Of a stretch of DNA of 64,000 nt, positions 25,278 to 33,079 are shown in pieces. Where the stretch lies: the NCBI RefSeq assembly GCF_030317105.1, contig NZ_JASZYG010000004.1:558001-622000 (forward strand), written 5' to 3'. The first letter of the stretch is position 1; every line of letters starts with the position of its first letter. Both the position numbers and the translations under genes were made by a program. Origin of the DNA: Variovorax brevis. Its GTDB lineage: Bacteria > Pseudomonadota > Gammaproteobacteria > Burkholderiales > Burkholderiaceae_C. A model generated the notes under the pieces. The model did not search any database and had not been told where the DNA came from. It saw nothing but the letters and a program-made list of their open reading frames with translations.

Positions 25278-25425
25278 GCCGGGCCGCTGGTGTTGCCCCC
25301 GGCAGGGGGTTGGAGGCTACACGAAGTGAGCAAGCCTGGGGGCGAGCAACAATTCGCCGGGCCGCTGGTGTTGCCCCCGGTAGGGGGTTGGAGGCTACAC
25401 GAAGTGAGCAAGCCTGGGGGCGAGC
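25278..25425 (-). repeat. Two tandem copies of a stop-codon-adjacent GC-rich repeat
   Basis: Two 70-base copies (25278-25347 and 25356-25425) differ at one base and have a 78-base period. The first copy is extended on its left to about 25250 by a CGCGGAACACCGCGG palindrome and by CCGGCTTTGCCGG. Each unit contains the hairpin CCCCCGGCAGGGGG (or with T in the middle). The end of the second copy is one base from the stop codon of the minus-strand binding-protein gene. A related copy lies next to the secA stop codon (58705-58806). Read in the gene direction, the unit starts AGCTCGCCCCCAGGC. Confidence 0.9.
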
Positions 25426-25426
25426 T

Positions 25427-26305
25427 TCATGTCGCGGGTTTGTCGCTTGGCGCCTTGATGTTGTCCTTGAGCTGCTGGCTCATCGGCAGGCCCACGGGCG
25501 TGTTCTTGGGCGGGATGGGCGAGAGGAACCACTTGGTGTACATCTTCTCGAACTCGCCGCTCTTCATGAGGCCGACGAAGGTGTCGTCCACCAGTTGCTT
25601 GAAGGCCGGATCGTCCTTGGGCAGCATGCAGGCGTAGGGCTCGACCTGCAGCGCTTCGCCCACCACTTCGAAGTCCGACGGCGTCTTGGCGTTGCCCATG
25701 AGGCCGTACAGCAGGATGTCGTCCATCGCAAAGGCCACGGCGCGGTCGGACTCGACCAGCAGGAAGGCGTCGGCATGGTCCTTGGCCAGCACGATGTCCA
25801 TGCCCAGGTTGTTGTCGTTGTTGTACTTGCGCATGACCTGCGCGTTCGTCGTGCCGGTGGTCGTCGCCATGGTCTTCTTCGCCAGGTCGGCGTAGTCCTT
25901 GATCTTCGAGGACTTCTTCACCAGCAGGCGCGTGCCGGTATAGAAGTGGTTGACGGCAAAGCTCACGTCCTTGGCGCGCTGGGAGTTGTTGGTGGTCGAG
26001 CCGCACTCCAGGTCCACCGTGCCGTTGGTGATGAGCGGAATGCGGTTTTGCGAGGTGACCGGCATCAGCGCGACTTCGAGGTTCGGCTTGTTGAGCTTCT
26101 TCTTTACCGCCTCGACCACCGCGTTGGACAACTCGACCGAGAAGCCGATGGGCTTGTCAGGCCCGTTCAGGTAGCTGAACGGCACCGAAGACTCGCGATA
26201 CGCCAGCGTGATCTTGCCGGACTGCGCAATCTTGGCCAGCGTATCGGCCGCGTGCGCGCCGGTGGCGGTCAGCAAAACCGCGGCCATCAGGACGGAAAAC
26301 TTCAT
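25427..26305 (-). CDS. Amino acid ABC transporter, periplasmic binding protein (glutamate/aspartate type)
   Basis: 292 aa with a signal peptide (MKFSVLMAAVLLTATGAHA). The mature protein has SBP_bac_3 features: GKITLAYRESSVPFSYLNG, KPIGFSVELSNAVVEAVKKK, VDLECGSTTNNSQRAKDVSF and YACMLPKDDPAFKQLVDDT. ECGSTTNN with the following Arg is typical of the GltI/AatJ glutamate/aspartate receptors. No permease or ATPase gene is adjacent, so it is an orphan receptor here or one moved away from its operon. A GAGGG ribosome site precedes the ATG. The gene ends directly at a repeat element. Confidence 0.87.
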   Translation of the reverse strand: MKFSVLMAAVLLTATGAHAADTLAKIAQSGKITLAYRESSVPFSYLNGPDKPIGFSVELSNAVVEAVKKKLNKPNLEVALMPVTSQNRIPLITNGTVDLECGSTTNNSQRAKDVSFAVNHFYTGTRLLVKKSSKIKDYADLAKKTMATTTGTTNAQVMRKYNNDNNLGMDIVLAKDHADAFLLVESDRAVAFAMDDILLYGLMGNAKTPSDFEVVGEALQVEPYACMLPKDDPAFKQLVDDTFVGLMKSGEFEKMYTKWFLSPIPPKNTPVGLPMSQQLKDNIKAPSDKPAT

Positions 26306-26413
26306 GCGAACCCTCTATGGAATGTGTGAAAGATTCAGTGTAAGAACGAGTTGCAACTTGATGCAATTCCTTTTCACCCGTAGCCTCGCGCCATCGCAAT
26401 CGGAAAGAATTTG

Positions 26414-27631
26414 ATGCACATCTGTGTGCTTGGCGCCGGCATCGTGGGACTGGCAACTGCATGGCAACTGCAGCGCGACGGCCATCAGGTGAGCGTCATC
26501 GACCGTTCCGCCCCCGGCCACGGGGCCAGCGGGGGCAACGGGGCGCAACTGAGCTATTCGTACGTCCAGCCGCTGGCGGACCCGTCGATCTGGAAGCAGC
26601 TGCCCAAGCTGCTTTTTTCTCCCACTTCACCGCTCAAGCTGAGGCCGCAACTCGATCCGGTGCAATGGCGCTGGGGGCTCGCCTTTCTGGCCGCGTGCAA
26701 CGCACGCACGTCTCGCGAGACAACCGTCCTGCTGCTGGAACTCGCCGCCGCAAGCCGCGCGGGCTTTGAGCAGATGATGGCCGAGGTGCAGCCCGAGTGC
26801 GACTTCTCGGCCACCGGCAAACTCGTGCTGTATGCCAGCGCCACAGCGGTGGAAGGCGCACGTCGGCAGCTTCAACTGCAGCGGGAACTGGGGAGCACGC
26901 AGCGGATGGTGACGCCGGACGAATGCATCACCCTCGAACCCGCGCTGGCCCACTACCGCGACCACGTCGCCGGGGCCGTCTACACGCCGGGCGAATGCGC
27001 TGCCGACTGCCTGAAGGTCTGTGCCGAACTGACGCGGGTGCTGGCGCACCGCGGCGTGGGCTTTCACCTTGGCACCGACGTGCAGGGTTTCGAATGCAGC
27101 GAAGGCCGCGTCAAGGCGCTGCGCACCAGCGCCGGCCCCTTCGAGGCCGACGCATTCGTGATGGCGCTGGGCACCGCGTCGCAGCGGCTGGGGCGCGAGC
27201 TGGGTGCCTACCTGCCGGTCTATCCGCTCAAGGGCTACAGCATCACTGTGGACATCGACGACACGCCCGGCGCTGCGCCGATCGTCAACGTCACGGACAG
27301 CGCGCGCAAGGTGGTTTTCGCACGCATCGGATCACGGCTGCGCGTCGCGGGCATGGCTGAGCTGGTCGGCCACGATGCGAGCATTCCCGCCGAGCGCATC
27401 GAGACGTTGACGCAAGCCACGCGCGACCTGTTTCCGCACTGCAGCCACTTCGACGACGTGCACCCGTGGACCGGCATGCGGCCCGCGACGCCAACGGGCG
27501 TGCCGATCATCGGCCGGTGCGGGCGTGCGCCTTCCAACATGTTGTTCAACACCGGGCATGGCGCCCTGGGTTTCACGCTGGCGTTTGGCTCGGCGTTGCG
27601 GATCTCGAAGGAGATCGGGGCGGCCGCCTGA
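26414..27631 (+). CDS. dadA: D-amino acid dehydrogenase (DadA-like FAD oxidoreductase)
   Basis: 405 aa. The N-terminal dinucleotide-binding motif is VLGAGIVGLATAWQLQRDGH followed by VIDRSAPG. The DAO-type body includes ASGGNGAQLSYSYVQPLADP and MRPATPTGVPIIGR near the C-terminus with NTGHGALGFTLAFG. DadA oxidatively deaminates D-amino acids and passes electrons to the respiratory chain. A TTG one codon upstream is also in frame, but the ATG has better spacing from GGAAAG. It is divergent from the amino-acid receptor gene, suggesting a shared theme of amino-acid use. Sarcosine-type or other amine oxidases of this fold cannot be excluded. Confidence 0.8.
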   Translation: MHICVLGAGIVGLATAWQLQRDGHQVSVIDRSAPGHGASGGNGAQLSYSYVQPLADPSIWKQLPKLLFSPTSPLKLRPQLDPVQWRWGLAFLAACNARTSRETTVLLLELAAASRAGFEQMMAEVQPECDFSATGKLVLYASATAVEGARRQLQLQRELGSTQRMVTPDECITLEPALAHYRDHVAGAVYTPGECAADCLKVCAELTRVLAHRGVGFHLGTDVQGFECSEGRVKALRTSAGPFEADAFVMALGTASQRLGRELGAYLPVYPLKGYSITVDIDDTPGAAPIVNVTDSARKVVFARIGSRLRVAGMAELVGHDASIPAERIETLTQATRDLFPHCSHFDDVHPWTGMRPATPTGVPIIGRCGRAPSNMLFNTGHGALGFTLAFGSALRISKEIGAAA

Positions 27632-27939
27632 CCGACTGGATTGGCGCGTCAGTTTCGTTGAGTTCGCTGGCGCCCATCCAGTAGCACAGCAAGGGCGCCC
27701 GGATTTTCGCCCGTGGCGAGTCGCCTTGCGGGACAGGCAGACCCGTGATGGCCGAAATCATCCAATCTATATAAGTACACTTTAACTAAACGCGGAAAAT
27801 AAGACCCCTCTGCAAGAAAAGAGACGGCAAACATCGCATTCGCGCTCAAAACCGCAGGCGCGCCATTGAGGCGCCTGATGCGCCGCTCGGCGAACTCGAA
27901 GAGCCGCTGCCTCCCGCCGCAACTCCGAAAACAGCGAAA
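27632..27939. other. Intergenic region between dadA and polA
   Basis: About 308 bases with no supported gene. It contains an AT-rich patch around 27765-27805 (TATATAAGTACACTTTAAC) unlike the surrounding DNA, and an inverted repeat CAGGCGC / GCGCCTG at about 27857-27879 that may be part of the 3' end of the polA transcript. Small open frames here show no recognisable features. Confidence 0.4.
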
Positions 27940-30732
27940 TCAGTGCGCCTTGTCCCAGTTGGGCCCCACCCCAATCTCCGCCAGCAACGGCACCTTGAGC
28001 TGCGCCACCCCCGCCATCAGGCGCGGAATCTCGTCCTTCACCCACTCGACTTCCGCTTCGGGCACCTCGAAGACCAGTTCGTCATGCACCTGCATGATCA
28101 TTTTGGTGTCCCGCTTCTGGGTGTCGAGCACGTCCTGCACCTTGACCATGCTCAGCTTGATCAGGTCCGCGGCCGTGCCCTGCATCGGCGCGTTGATGGC
28201 GGCGCGTTCGGCGCCGCCGCGGCGCGGGCCGTTGGGCGAGTTGATCTCGGGCAGGTACAGGCGCCGGCCGAACACGGTTTCGACGTAGCCCTTGGCCTTG
28301 GCGGACAGCCGCGTCTCGTCCATGTACGCCTTGACGCCCGGATAGCGCGCAAAGTAGCGGTCGATGTAGCTCTTGGCCGCCGAATTCTCGATGCCCAGGT
28401 TGCGCGCCAGCCCAAAGCTGCTCATGCCGTAGATCAAGCCGAAGTTGATGACCTTGGCGTAGCGCCGCTGCTCGCTGCTCACCTGGTCCGGCGGCACGCC
28501 AAACACCTCGCTGGCCGTTGCGCGATGCACGTCCATGCCCTCGGTGAAGGCGCGCAGCAAGGCCGCGTCGCCGCTGATGTGCGCCATGATGCGCAATTCG
28601 ATCTGCGAGTAGTCCGCGCTGGCAATCACCCGGCCGGGAGGCGCCACGAATGCCTCGCGCACGCGCCGGCCTTCAACGGTGCGAATCGGAATGTTCTGCA
28701 GGTTCGGATCGTTGCTGGACAGGCGCCCCGTCACGGCCACCGCCTGCGCGTAGTGCGTGTGCACGCGGCCGCTGCGCGGATTGGCGAGCTGTCCCAGCTT
28801 GTCGGTGTAGGTGCCCTTGAGCTTCGAGAGGCTTCGATGCTCGAGGATCTTCGCCGGCAAGGGATAGTCTTCCGCCAGTTTCTCAAGCACTTCTTCATCC
28901 GTGCTTGGCGCGCCGCTCGGGGTCTTCTTGATGACGGGCAGGCCCAGCTTGGTGAAGAAGATCTCGCCGATCTGCTTGGGGCTGCCCAGGTTGAAAGGCT
29001 GTCCCGCGATGGTGAAGGCTTCCTGCTCCAGCCCCATGATCCGCGTGCCCAGCTCGTGGCTTTGCGCCGCGAGCTGCTGCGCGTCGATCATCACGCCGTT
29101 GCGCTCGACGCGGTAAAGGGCCTCGCTGCTGTCCATCTCGAGTTGATAGATGAAGCCGAGCTTTTCATTGGCCTCAAGTTGCGGCCACAGTGCGTGGTGC
29201 ACGTCCAGCGTTTGATCGGAATCCTCGCAGGAATACTCCGCCGCCTTGGCGATGTCGACTTGCGCAAAGGAAATCTGGTGCGCGCCCTTGCCGCACAAGT
29301 CTTCGTAGTCGATGCCGGTGCGGCCCAGATGCCGTTCGGCCAAGCTCGCCAGGCCATGCGGCTTGTGCACTTCGAGCACGTAGCTTTGCAGCATCGTGTC
29401 GTGTGCGTAGCCCTGCACTTCGATGCCGTGGTTGGCAAACACATGGCGGTCGTACTTGACGTGCTGGCCGAGCTTTTTCCTGGCGCCGTTTTCCAGCCAG
29501 GGCTTCAGGCGCGCGAGGACTTCGTCGCGCGGCAATTGCGCGGGTGCATCGGGGTAGTTGTGCGCCACCGGAATGTAGGCTGCCTCGCCCGGCTTCACGC
29601 TGAACGACAAGCCGACGATTTCGGCCACCATTTCATCGAGGGAGGTCGTTTCGGTGTCGATCGCGACCAGGTCAGCTGCTTCCAGCTTTGCCAGCCACGC
29701 ATCGAACATCTCCCAGGTCAACACCGTGTCGTATTCAAGGTTGCTGGCCTTGGAGACGGCTTCGAAATTCGGGTCGTCGAACAGGCCGGTGCCGCCTTCG
29801 GGCGCGTTCTTCTTTTTCGATTCCTCGATCAGCTCGGGCGGCGTCTCGTGCGCTTCAAGCGTCTTGACCAGGCTCTTGAAGCCGAAGCGGTCGTAGAACA
29901 CCTTGAGGGCATCGACCTGCTGCGGGCCGATGGCAATGGCGTCCAGCGCGGGCAAGCCCTGCACGTGGGCGCTCAGGTCGCAATCAGTGCGAATCGTCAC
30001 GAGGCGCCTTCCCTGCGGCAGCCAGTCCAGCGCCTTGCGCAGGTTCTCGCCGGCCGCGCCCTTGACTTCGGCGGCCCGTGCCACCAGCGCATCGAGCGAG
30101 CCGTATTCGAGCAGCCACTTGGCCGCCGTCTTCGGGCCCACCTTCTCGACGCCAGGCACGTTGTCGACCGTGTCGCCCACCAGCGTCTGGTAGTCGATCA
30201 TGAGGCTGGGCGGCACGCCGAACTCGGCCGTGACACCGGCCACGTCGCGCTTCTTGCCGTTCATCGTGTCGATGATGGTGATGTGCTCGTTCACCAGCTG
30301 GCTCAAGTCCTTGTCGCCGCTCGAAACGATGACTTCGATGCCCTGCTGCGCGCCGACGTGGGCGAGCGTGCCGATGACGTCGTCCGCCTCGACATCGGGC
30401 ACGCACAGCACCGGCCAGCCAAGGAGGCGAACCACTTCGTGGATGGGGTCGATCTGGCTGCGCAGGTCGTCTGGCATCGGCGAGCGGTTGGCCTTGTACT
30501 GCGGATACCACTCATCGCGGAAGGTTTTTCCGGGCGCATCAAATATGCAGACGGCGTAGTCGGCCCGCACTTCGCGGCGAAGCGCCGTCATCATGTTGAT
30601 CATTCCGCGGATGGCGCCCGTGGCGGGGCTGGTGTTGTCGCCCGGCACCGCGCGCAGGTCCGGCATGGCATGAAAGGCGCGGTAAAGGTAGCTCGAACCA
30701 TCCACGAGCAGCAAGGTCTTGTTATCGGTCAT
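27940..30732 (-). CDS. polA: DNA polymerase I
   Basis: 930 aa, full length. The 5'-3' exonuclease domain (residues about 1-300) starts TLLLVDGSSYLYRAFHAMPD and has the acidic cluster EADDVIGTLA and VSSGDKDLSQLV. A 3'-5' exonuclease domain follows (DTETTSLDEMVAEIVGLSF, with DSDQTLDVH-type motifs). The polymerase domain has motif A (SADYSQIELRIMAHISGD), motif B (RRYAKVINFGLIYGMSSFG) and motif C (QVHDELVFEV). It acts in Okazaki fragment processing and repair. It is divergent from the DUF2782-like gene, an arrangement common in Burkholderiales. Confidence 0.98.
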   Translation of the reverse strand: MTDNKTLLLVDGSSYLYRAFHAMPDLRAVPGDNTSPATGAIRGMINMMTALRREVRADYAVCIFDAPGKTFRDEWYPQYKANRSPMPDDLRSQIDPIHEVVRLLGWPVLCVPDVEADDVIGTLAHVGAQQGIEVIVSSGDKDLSQLVNEHITIIDTMNGKKRDVAGVTAEFGVPPSLMIDYQTLVGDTVDNVPGVEKVGPKTAAKWLLEYGSLDALVARAAEVKGAAGENLRKALDWLPQGRRLVTIRTDCDLSAHVQGLPALDAIAIGPQQVDALKVFYDRFGFKSLVKTLEAHETPPELIEESKKKNAPEGGTGLFDDPNFEAVSKASNLEYDTVLTWEMFDAWLAKLEAADLVAIDTETTSLDEMVAEIVGLSFSVKPGEAAYIPVAHNYPDAPAQLPRDEVLARLKPWLENGARKKLGQHVKYDRHVFANHGIEVQGYAHDTMLQSYVLEVHKPHGLASLAERHLGRTGIDYEDLCGKGAHQISFAQVDIAKAAEYSCEDSDQTLDVHHALWPQLEANEKLGFIYQLEMDSSEALYRVERNGVMIDAQQLAAQSHELGTRIMGLEQEAFTIAGQPFNLGSPKQIGEIFFTKLGLPVIKKTPSGAPSTDEEVLEKLAEDYPLPAKILEHRSLSKLKGTYTDKLGQLANPRSGRVHTHYAQAVAVTGRLSSNDPNLQNIPIRTVEGRRVREAFVAPPGRVIASADYSQIELRIMAHISGDAALLRAFTEGMDVHRATASEVFGVPPDQVSSEQRRYAKVINFGLIYGMSSFGLARNLGIENSAAKSYIDRYFARYPGVKAYMDETRLSAKAKGYVETVFGRRLYLPEINSPNGPRRGGAERAAINAPMQGTAADLIKLSMVKVQDVLDTQKRDTKMIMQVHDELVFEVPEAEVEWVKDEIPRLMAGVAQLKVPLLAEIGVGPNWDKAH

Positions 30733-30828
30733 GCGGCCATTTTGCCCGTCGCCGCGGGCCTTCGACCCGCACCAAAAAGACGGCGAAGGCGCTTAGCAGA
30801 AGTCCGCTGTGCGACCTACAATGGACTC

Positions 30829-31200
30829 ATGTCCCGCCTCAATATCTTGTCTCTTCGCAGCGCCATGCTGGCGTTGGCCTGCATGACGGCCCTTGGCGCG
30901 GCCCAGGCGCAGAACGTTCCCCCGCCCGCGCCGGCGCCTGGCACCAACTCGGTGAAGGACGATCCGGTCGACGCCGGCCGGCGCAACCAGAAGATCGAGA
31001 ACATCCACATCGAGGATTCGGGCGCCAAGATCGACGAACAGCGCTACGGCGGCCAAACCCAGAGCATCACCGTCACGCCCAAGAACAACATGCCTTCGTA
31101 CGAGGTGCTGCCCAACAGCAGCGGCCCCAATGCGGACGGCAAGGGTCAGACAGGCGTCGGCGGCACCGGACCCGCGGTCTGGAACGTCCTGAAGTTCTGA
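30829..31200 (+). CDS. DUF2782-like periplasmic protein
   Basis: 123 aa with a signal peptide (SAMLALACMTALGAAQAQ). The mature region has VDAGRRNQKIENIHIEDSGA and IDEQRYGGQTQSITVTPKN, matching the conserved part of DUF2782, a small exported protein of unknown function usually encoded between polA and thrB. The ATG was chosen because it begins the signal peptide; upstream open sequence is antisense to polA. The thrB-like gene starts seven bases after the stop. Confidence 0.75.
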   Translation: MSRLNILSLRSAMLALACMTALGAAQAQNVPPPAPAPGTNSVKDDPVDAGRRNQKIENIHIEDSGAKIDEQRYGGQTQSITVTPKNNMPSYEVLPNSSGPNADGKGQTGVGGTGPAVWNVLKF

Positions 31201-31207
31201 TCGGTCA

Positions 31208-32263
31208 GTGGCTGTCTTTACAGAAGTCGGGTTCGACGAAGCCGACGCGCTGATGGCGCGCCTCGGTTTGGGCAAGTTGCAGGCACTCAAGGGCATTGAG
31301 GGCGGCATCGAGAACACCAATTACTTCGCCACGACCGACGGTGGCGAATACGTGCTGACACTGTTCGAGCGCTTGGGCGCCGAGCAGCTTCCCTATTACC
31401 TGTGCCTGATGAAGCACTTGGCGGAGCGGGGCATCGCGGTGCCGGCGCCGGTCGCCGACCTGGCCATTGCGCCGCCAGACGGGCACGCGCTCGAAATTCC
31501 GGCCAACGCGCCTTGCGAATTCCTGCATCTGGTGGCCGGCAAGCCTGCTGCCGTGGTGCAGCGACTCGAAGGCAAGAGCGAGTTGGCGCCCACCGTGGCG
31601 CACTGCGCGGAACTCGGCCGCCTGTTGGCCGCGATGCACTTGGCAGGCCGCAACTTTCCGCGCATCCAACCGAACCTGCGCGGCCTTGCATGGTGGAACG
31701 AAACCGCCCCGGTGGTGTTGCCCTACCTGGACACCGCGCAGGCCACCCTGCTGGCGAGCGAACTCGCCTACCAGAACCACATTGCGGAGTCGTCGGCCTA
31801 TGCCGCGCTGCCGCGTGGCCCGATCCACGCGGACATGTTCCGCGACAACGTCATGTTCGCTACGCGCGAAGGCGAGCCCGGACATCCACCGCACCTCACG
31901 GGCGTGTTCGATTTCTACTTCGCAGGCACCGACAGCTGGCTGTTCGACATCGCGGTGTGCTTGAACGACTGGGCCATCGACCTGCCCACCGGCGTCGAAG
32001 ACCTGCCGCGCGCCACCGCCCTGCTGGCGGCCTACGAATCGGTGCGGCCGTTGAACGCATCCGAGCGTTCCCTGCTGTCGGGCATGCTGCGCGCCGCGGC
32101 CTTGCGTTTCTGGATTTCGCGCCTGTGGGACTTCTACCTTCCGCGCGAGGCGTCCATGCTCAAGCCGCATGACCCCACGCATTTCGAACGCGTGCTGCGG
32201 GCGCGTGCCATGCACCTGCCTGCCTTTGATCTTTACGAGGAATCGGCCGAGATGGCCACCTGA
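31208..32263 (+). CDS. thrB: Homoserine kinase (aminoglycoside-phosphotransferase fold)
   Basis: 351 aa from a GTG start. It is the APH-fold type of homoserine kinase used by many alpha- and betaproteobacteria, not the GHMP type of E. coli. Visible: GIEGGIENTNYFATTDGGEY in the nucleotide loop, catalytic GPIHADMFRDNVMF and metal-binding GVFDFYFAGTDSWLFDIAV. It phosphorylates homoserine in threonine synthesis. The downstream membrane protein starts three bases after the stop. Confidence 0.92.
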   Translation: MAVFTEVGFDEADALMARLGLGKLQALKGIEGGIENTNYFATTDGGEYVLTLFERLGAEQLPYYLCLMKHLAERGIAVPAPVADLAIAPPDGHALEIPANAPCEFLHLVAGKPAAVVQRLEGKSELAPTVAHCAELGRLLAAMHLAGRNFPRIQPNLRGLAWWNETAPVVLPYLDTAQATLLASELAYQNHIAESSAYAALPRGPIHADMFRDNVMFATREGEPGHPPHLTGVFDFYFAGTDSWLFDIAVCLNDWAIDLPTGVEDLPRATALLAAYESVRPLNASERSLLSGMLRAAALRFWISRLWDFYLPREASMLKPHDPTHFERVLRARAMHLPAFDLYEESAEMAT

Positions 32264-32266
32264 CGA

Positions 32267-33064
32267 ATGAAGCTGAACCTCGTTCCCGCGCGCAATGGCA
32301 CCCAGTGGGTGCGACAGGGCCTGAAGGCCTTTTTCCGGCAACCGCTCGCATTCACGGCGCTTTTTTTCTTTTTCATGGCGGTGGTGTCCATCGCCTCGCA
32401 GATTCCCGTCGTCGGCGGCGCACTCGCCCTGATGCTGCTGCCCACGATGACGCTGGCCCTGATGGCCGCCACCGCGCGGGCCGCGGAAGCAGAAAAGCCG
32501 CCCGCCGGCAGCGTTTTCATGTCCGCGATGCAGGCCGTGCGCAGCGACATCCGTCCCCTGCTGGTGCTGGGCGTGGCCTACGCCGTCGCGTTCCTGGCCG
32601 TGATGGCCATCTCCGCGCTGGCCGATGGCGGCCAGTTCGCCGGGGTCTATCTGCTGGGCCGCCCGCTGACGCGCGAAGTCGCGCAGACCACCGAGTTCCA
32701 AGTCGCGCTGTGGATCGCGATGGCGCTGTACATGCCGCTGTCGCTGGCTTTCTGGCATGCGCCGGCCTTGATGCACTGGCACAAGGTGCCGCCCATCAAG
32801 AGCATTTTCTTCAGCATGGTGGCGTGCCTGCGCAACATCGGCGCGCTGACGATCTTCGGCATCGTCTGGCTCGGCGTCTTCATTGCGGCCGGCATCGTGA
32901 TCAGCTTGGTCACCGGCCTGCTGATGGCGATTGGCGCGATGGGTGCCGGCGAGGGTGTCACGGCACTGGGCGGAGCGCTGATGGTCGGCGGCGCCCTGGT
33001 GATGGCCGCCATGTTTTTCAGCTCGATCTGGTTCACCTTCCGCGACAGCTTCACGGCCGACTGA
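32267..33064 (+). CDS. BPSS1780-family membrane protein
   Basis: 265 aa with about six hydrophobic segments, for example PLAFTALFFFFMAVVSIASQ and ALTIFGIVWLGVFIAAGIVI. The N-terminal VPARNGTQWVRQGLKAFFRQ is typical of the BPSS1780 family, found after thrB in Burkholderiales. Function unknown. It is followed closely by the convergent uvrD gene; no clear terminator is seen in the 15-base gap. Confidence 0.8.
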   Translation: MKLNLVPARNGTQWVRQGLKAFFRQPLAFTALFFFFMAVVSIASQIPVVGGALALMLLPTMTLALMAATARAAEAEKPPAGSVFMSAMQAVRSDIRPLLVLGVAYAVAFLAVMAISALADGGQFAGVYLLGRPLTREVAQTTEFQVALWIAMALYMPLSLAFWHAPALMHWHKVPPIKSIFFSMVACLRNIGALTIFGIVWLGVFIAAGIVISLVTGLLMAIGAMGAGEGVTALGGALMVGGALVMAAMFFSSIWFTFRDSFTAD

Positions 33065-33079
33065 GCCGCCCTCCCCGAA

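Noticed and set aside
27649..27849. Minus-strand open frame downstream of polA
   Set aside because: No family features or ribosome site; it spans an AT-rich non-coding patch.
27943..31200. A very long plus-strand open frame running antisense to polA
   Set aside because: It is a high-GC antisense shadow of polA; the translation is low-complexity His/Ala/Arg-rich. Only its last part (from 30829) is a real gene, with a signal peptide.
31200..31210. Possible threonine-type leader or riboswitch before thrB
   Set aside because: The gene starts seven bases after the previous stop; there is no leader to hold such an element.
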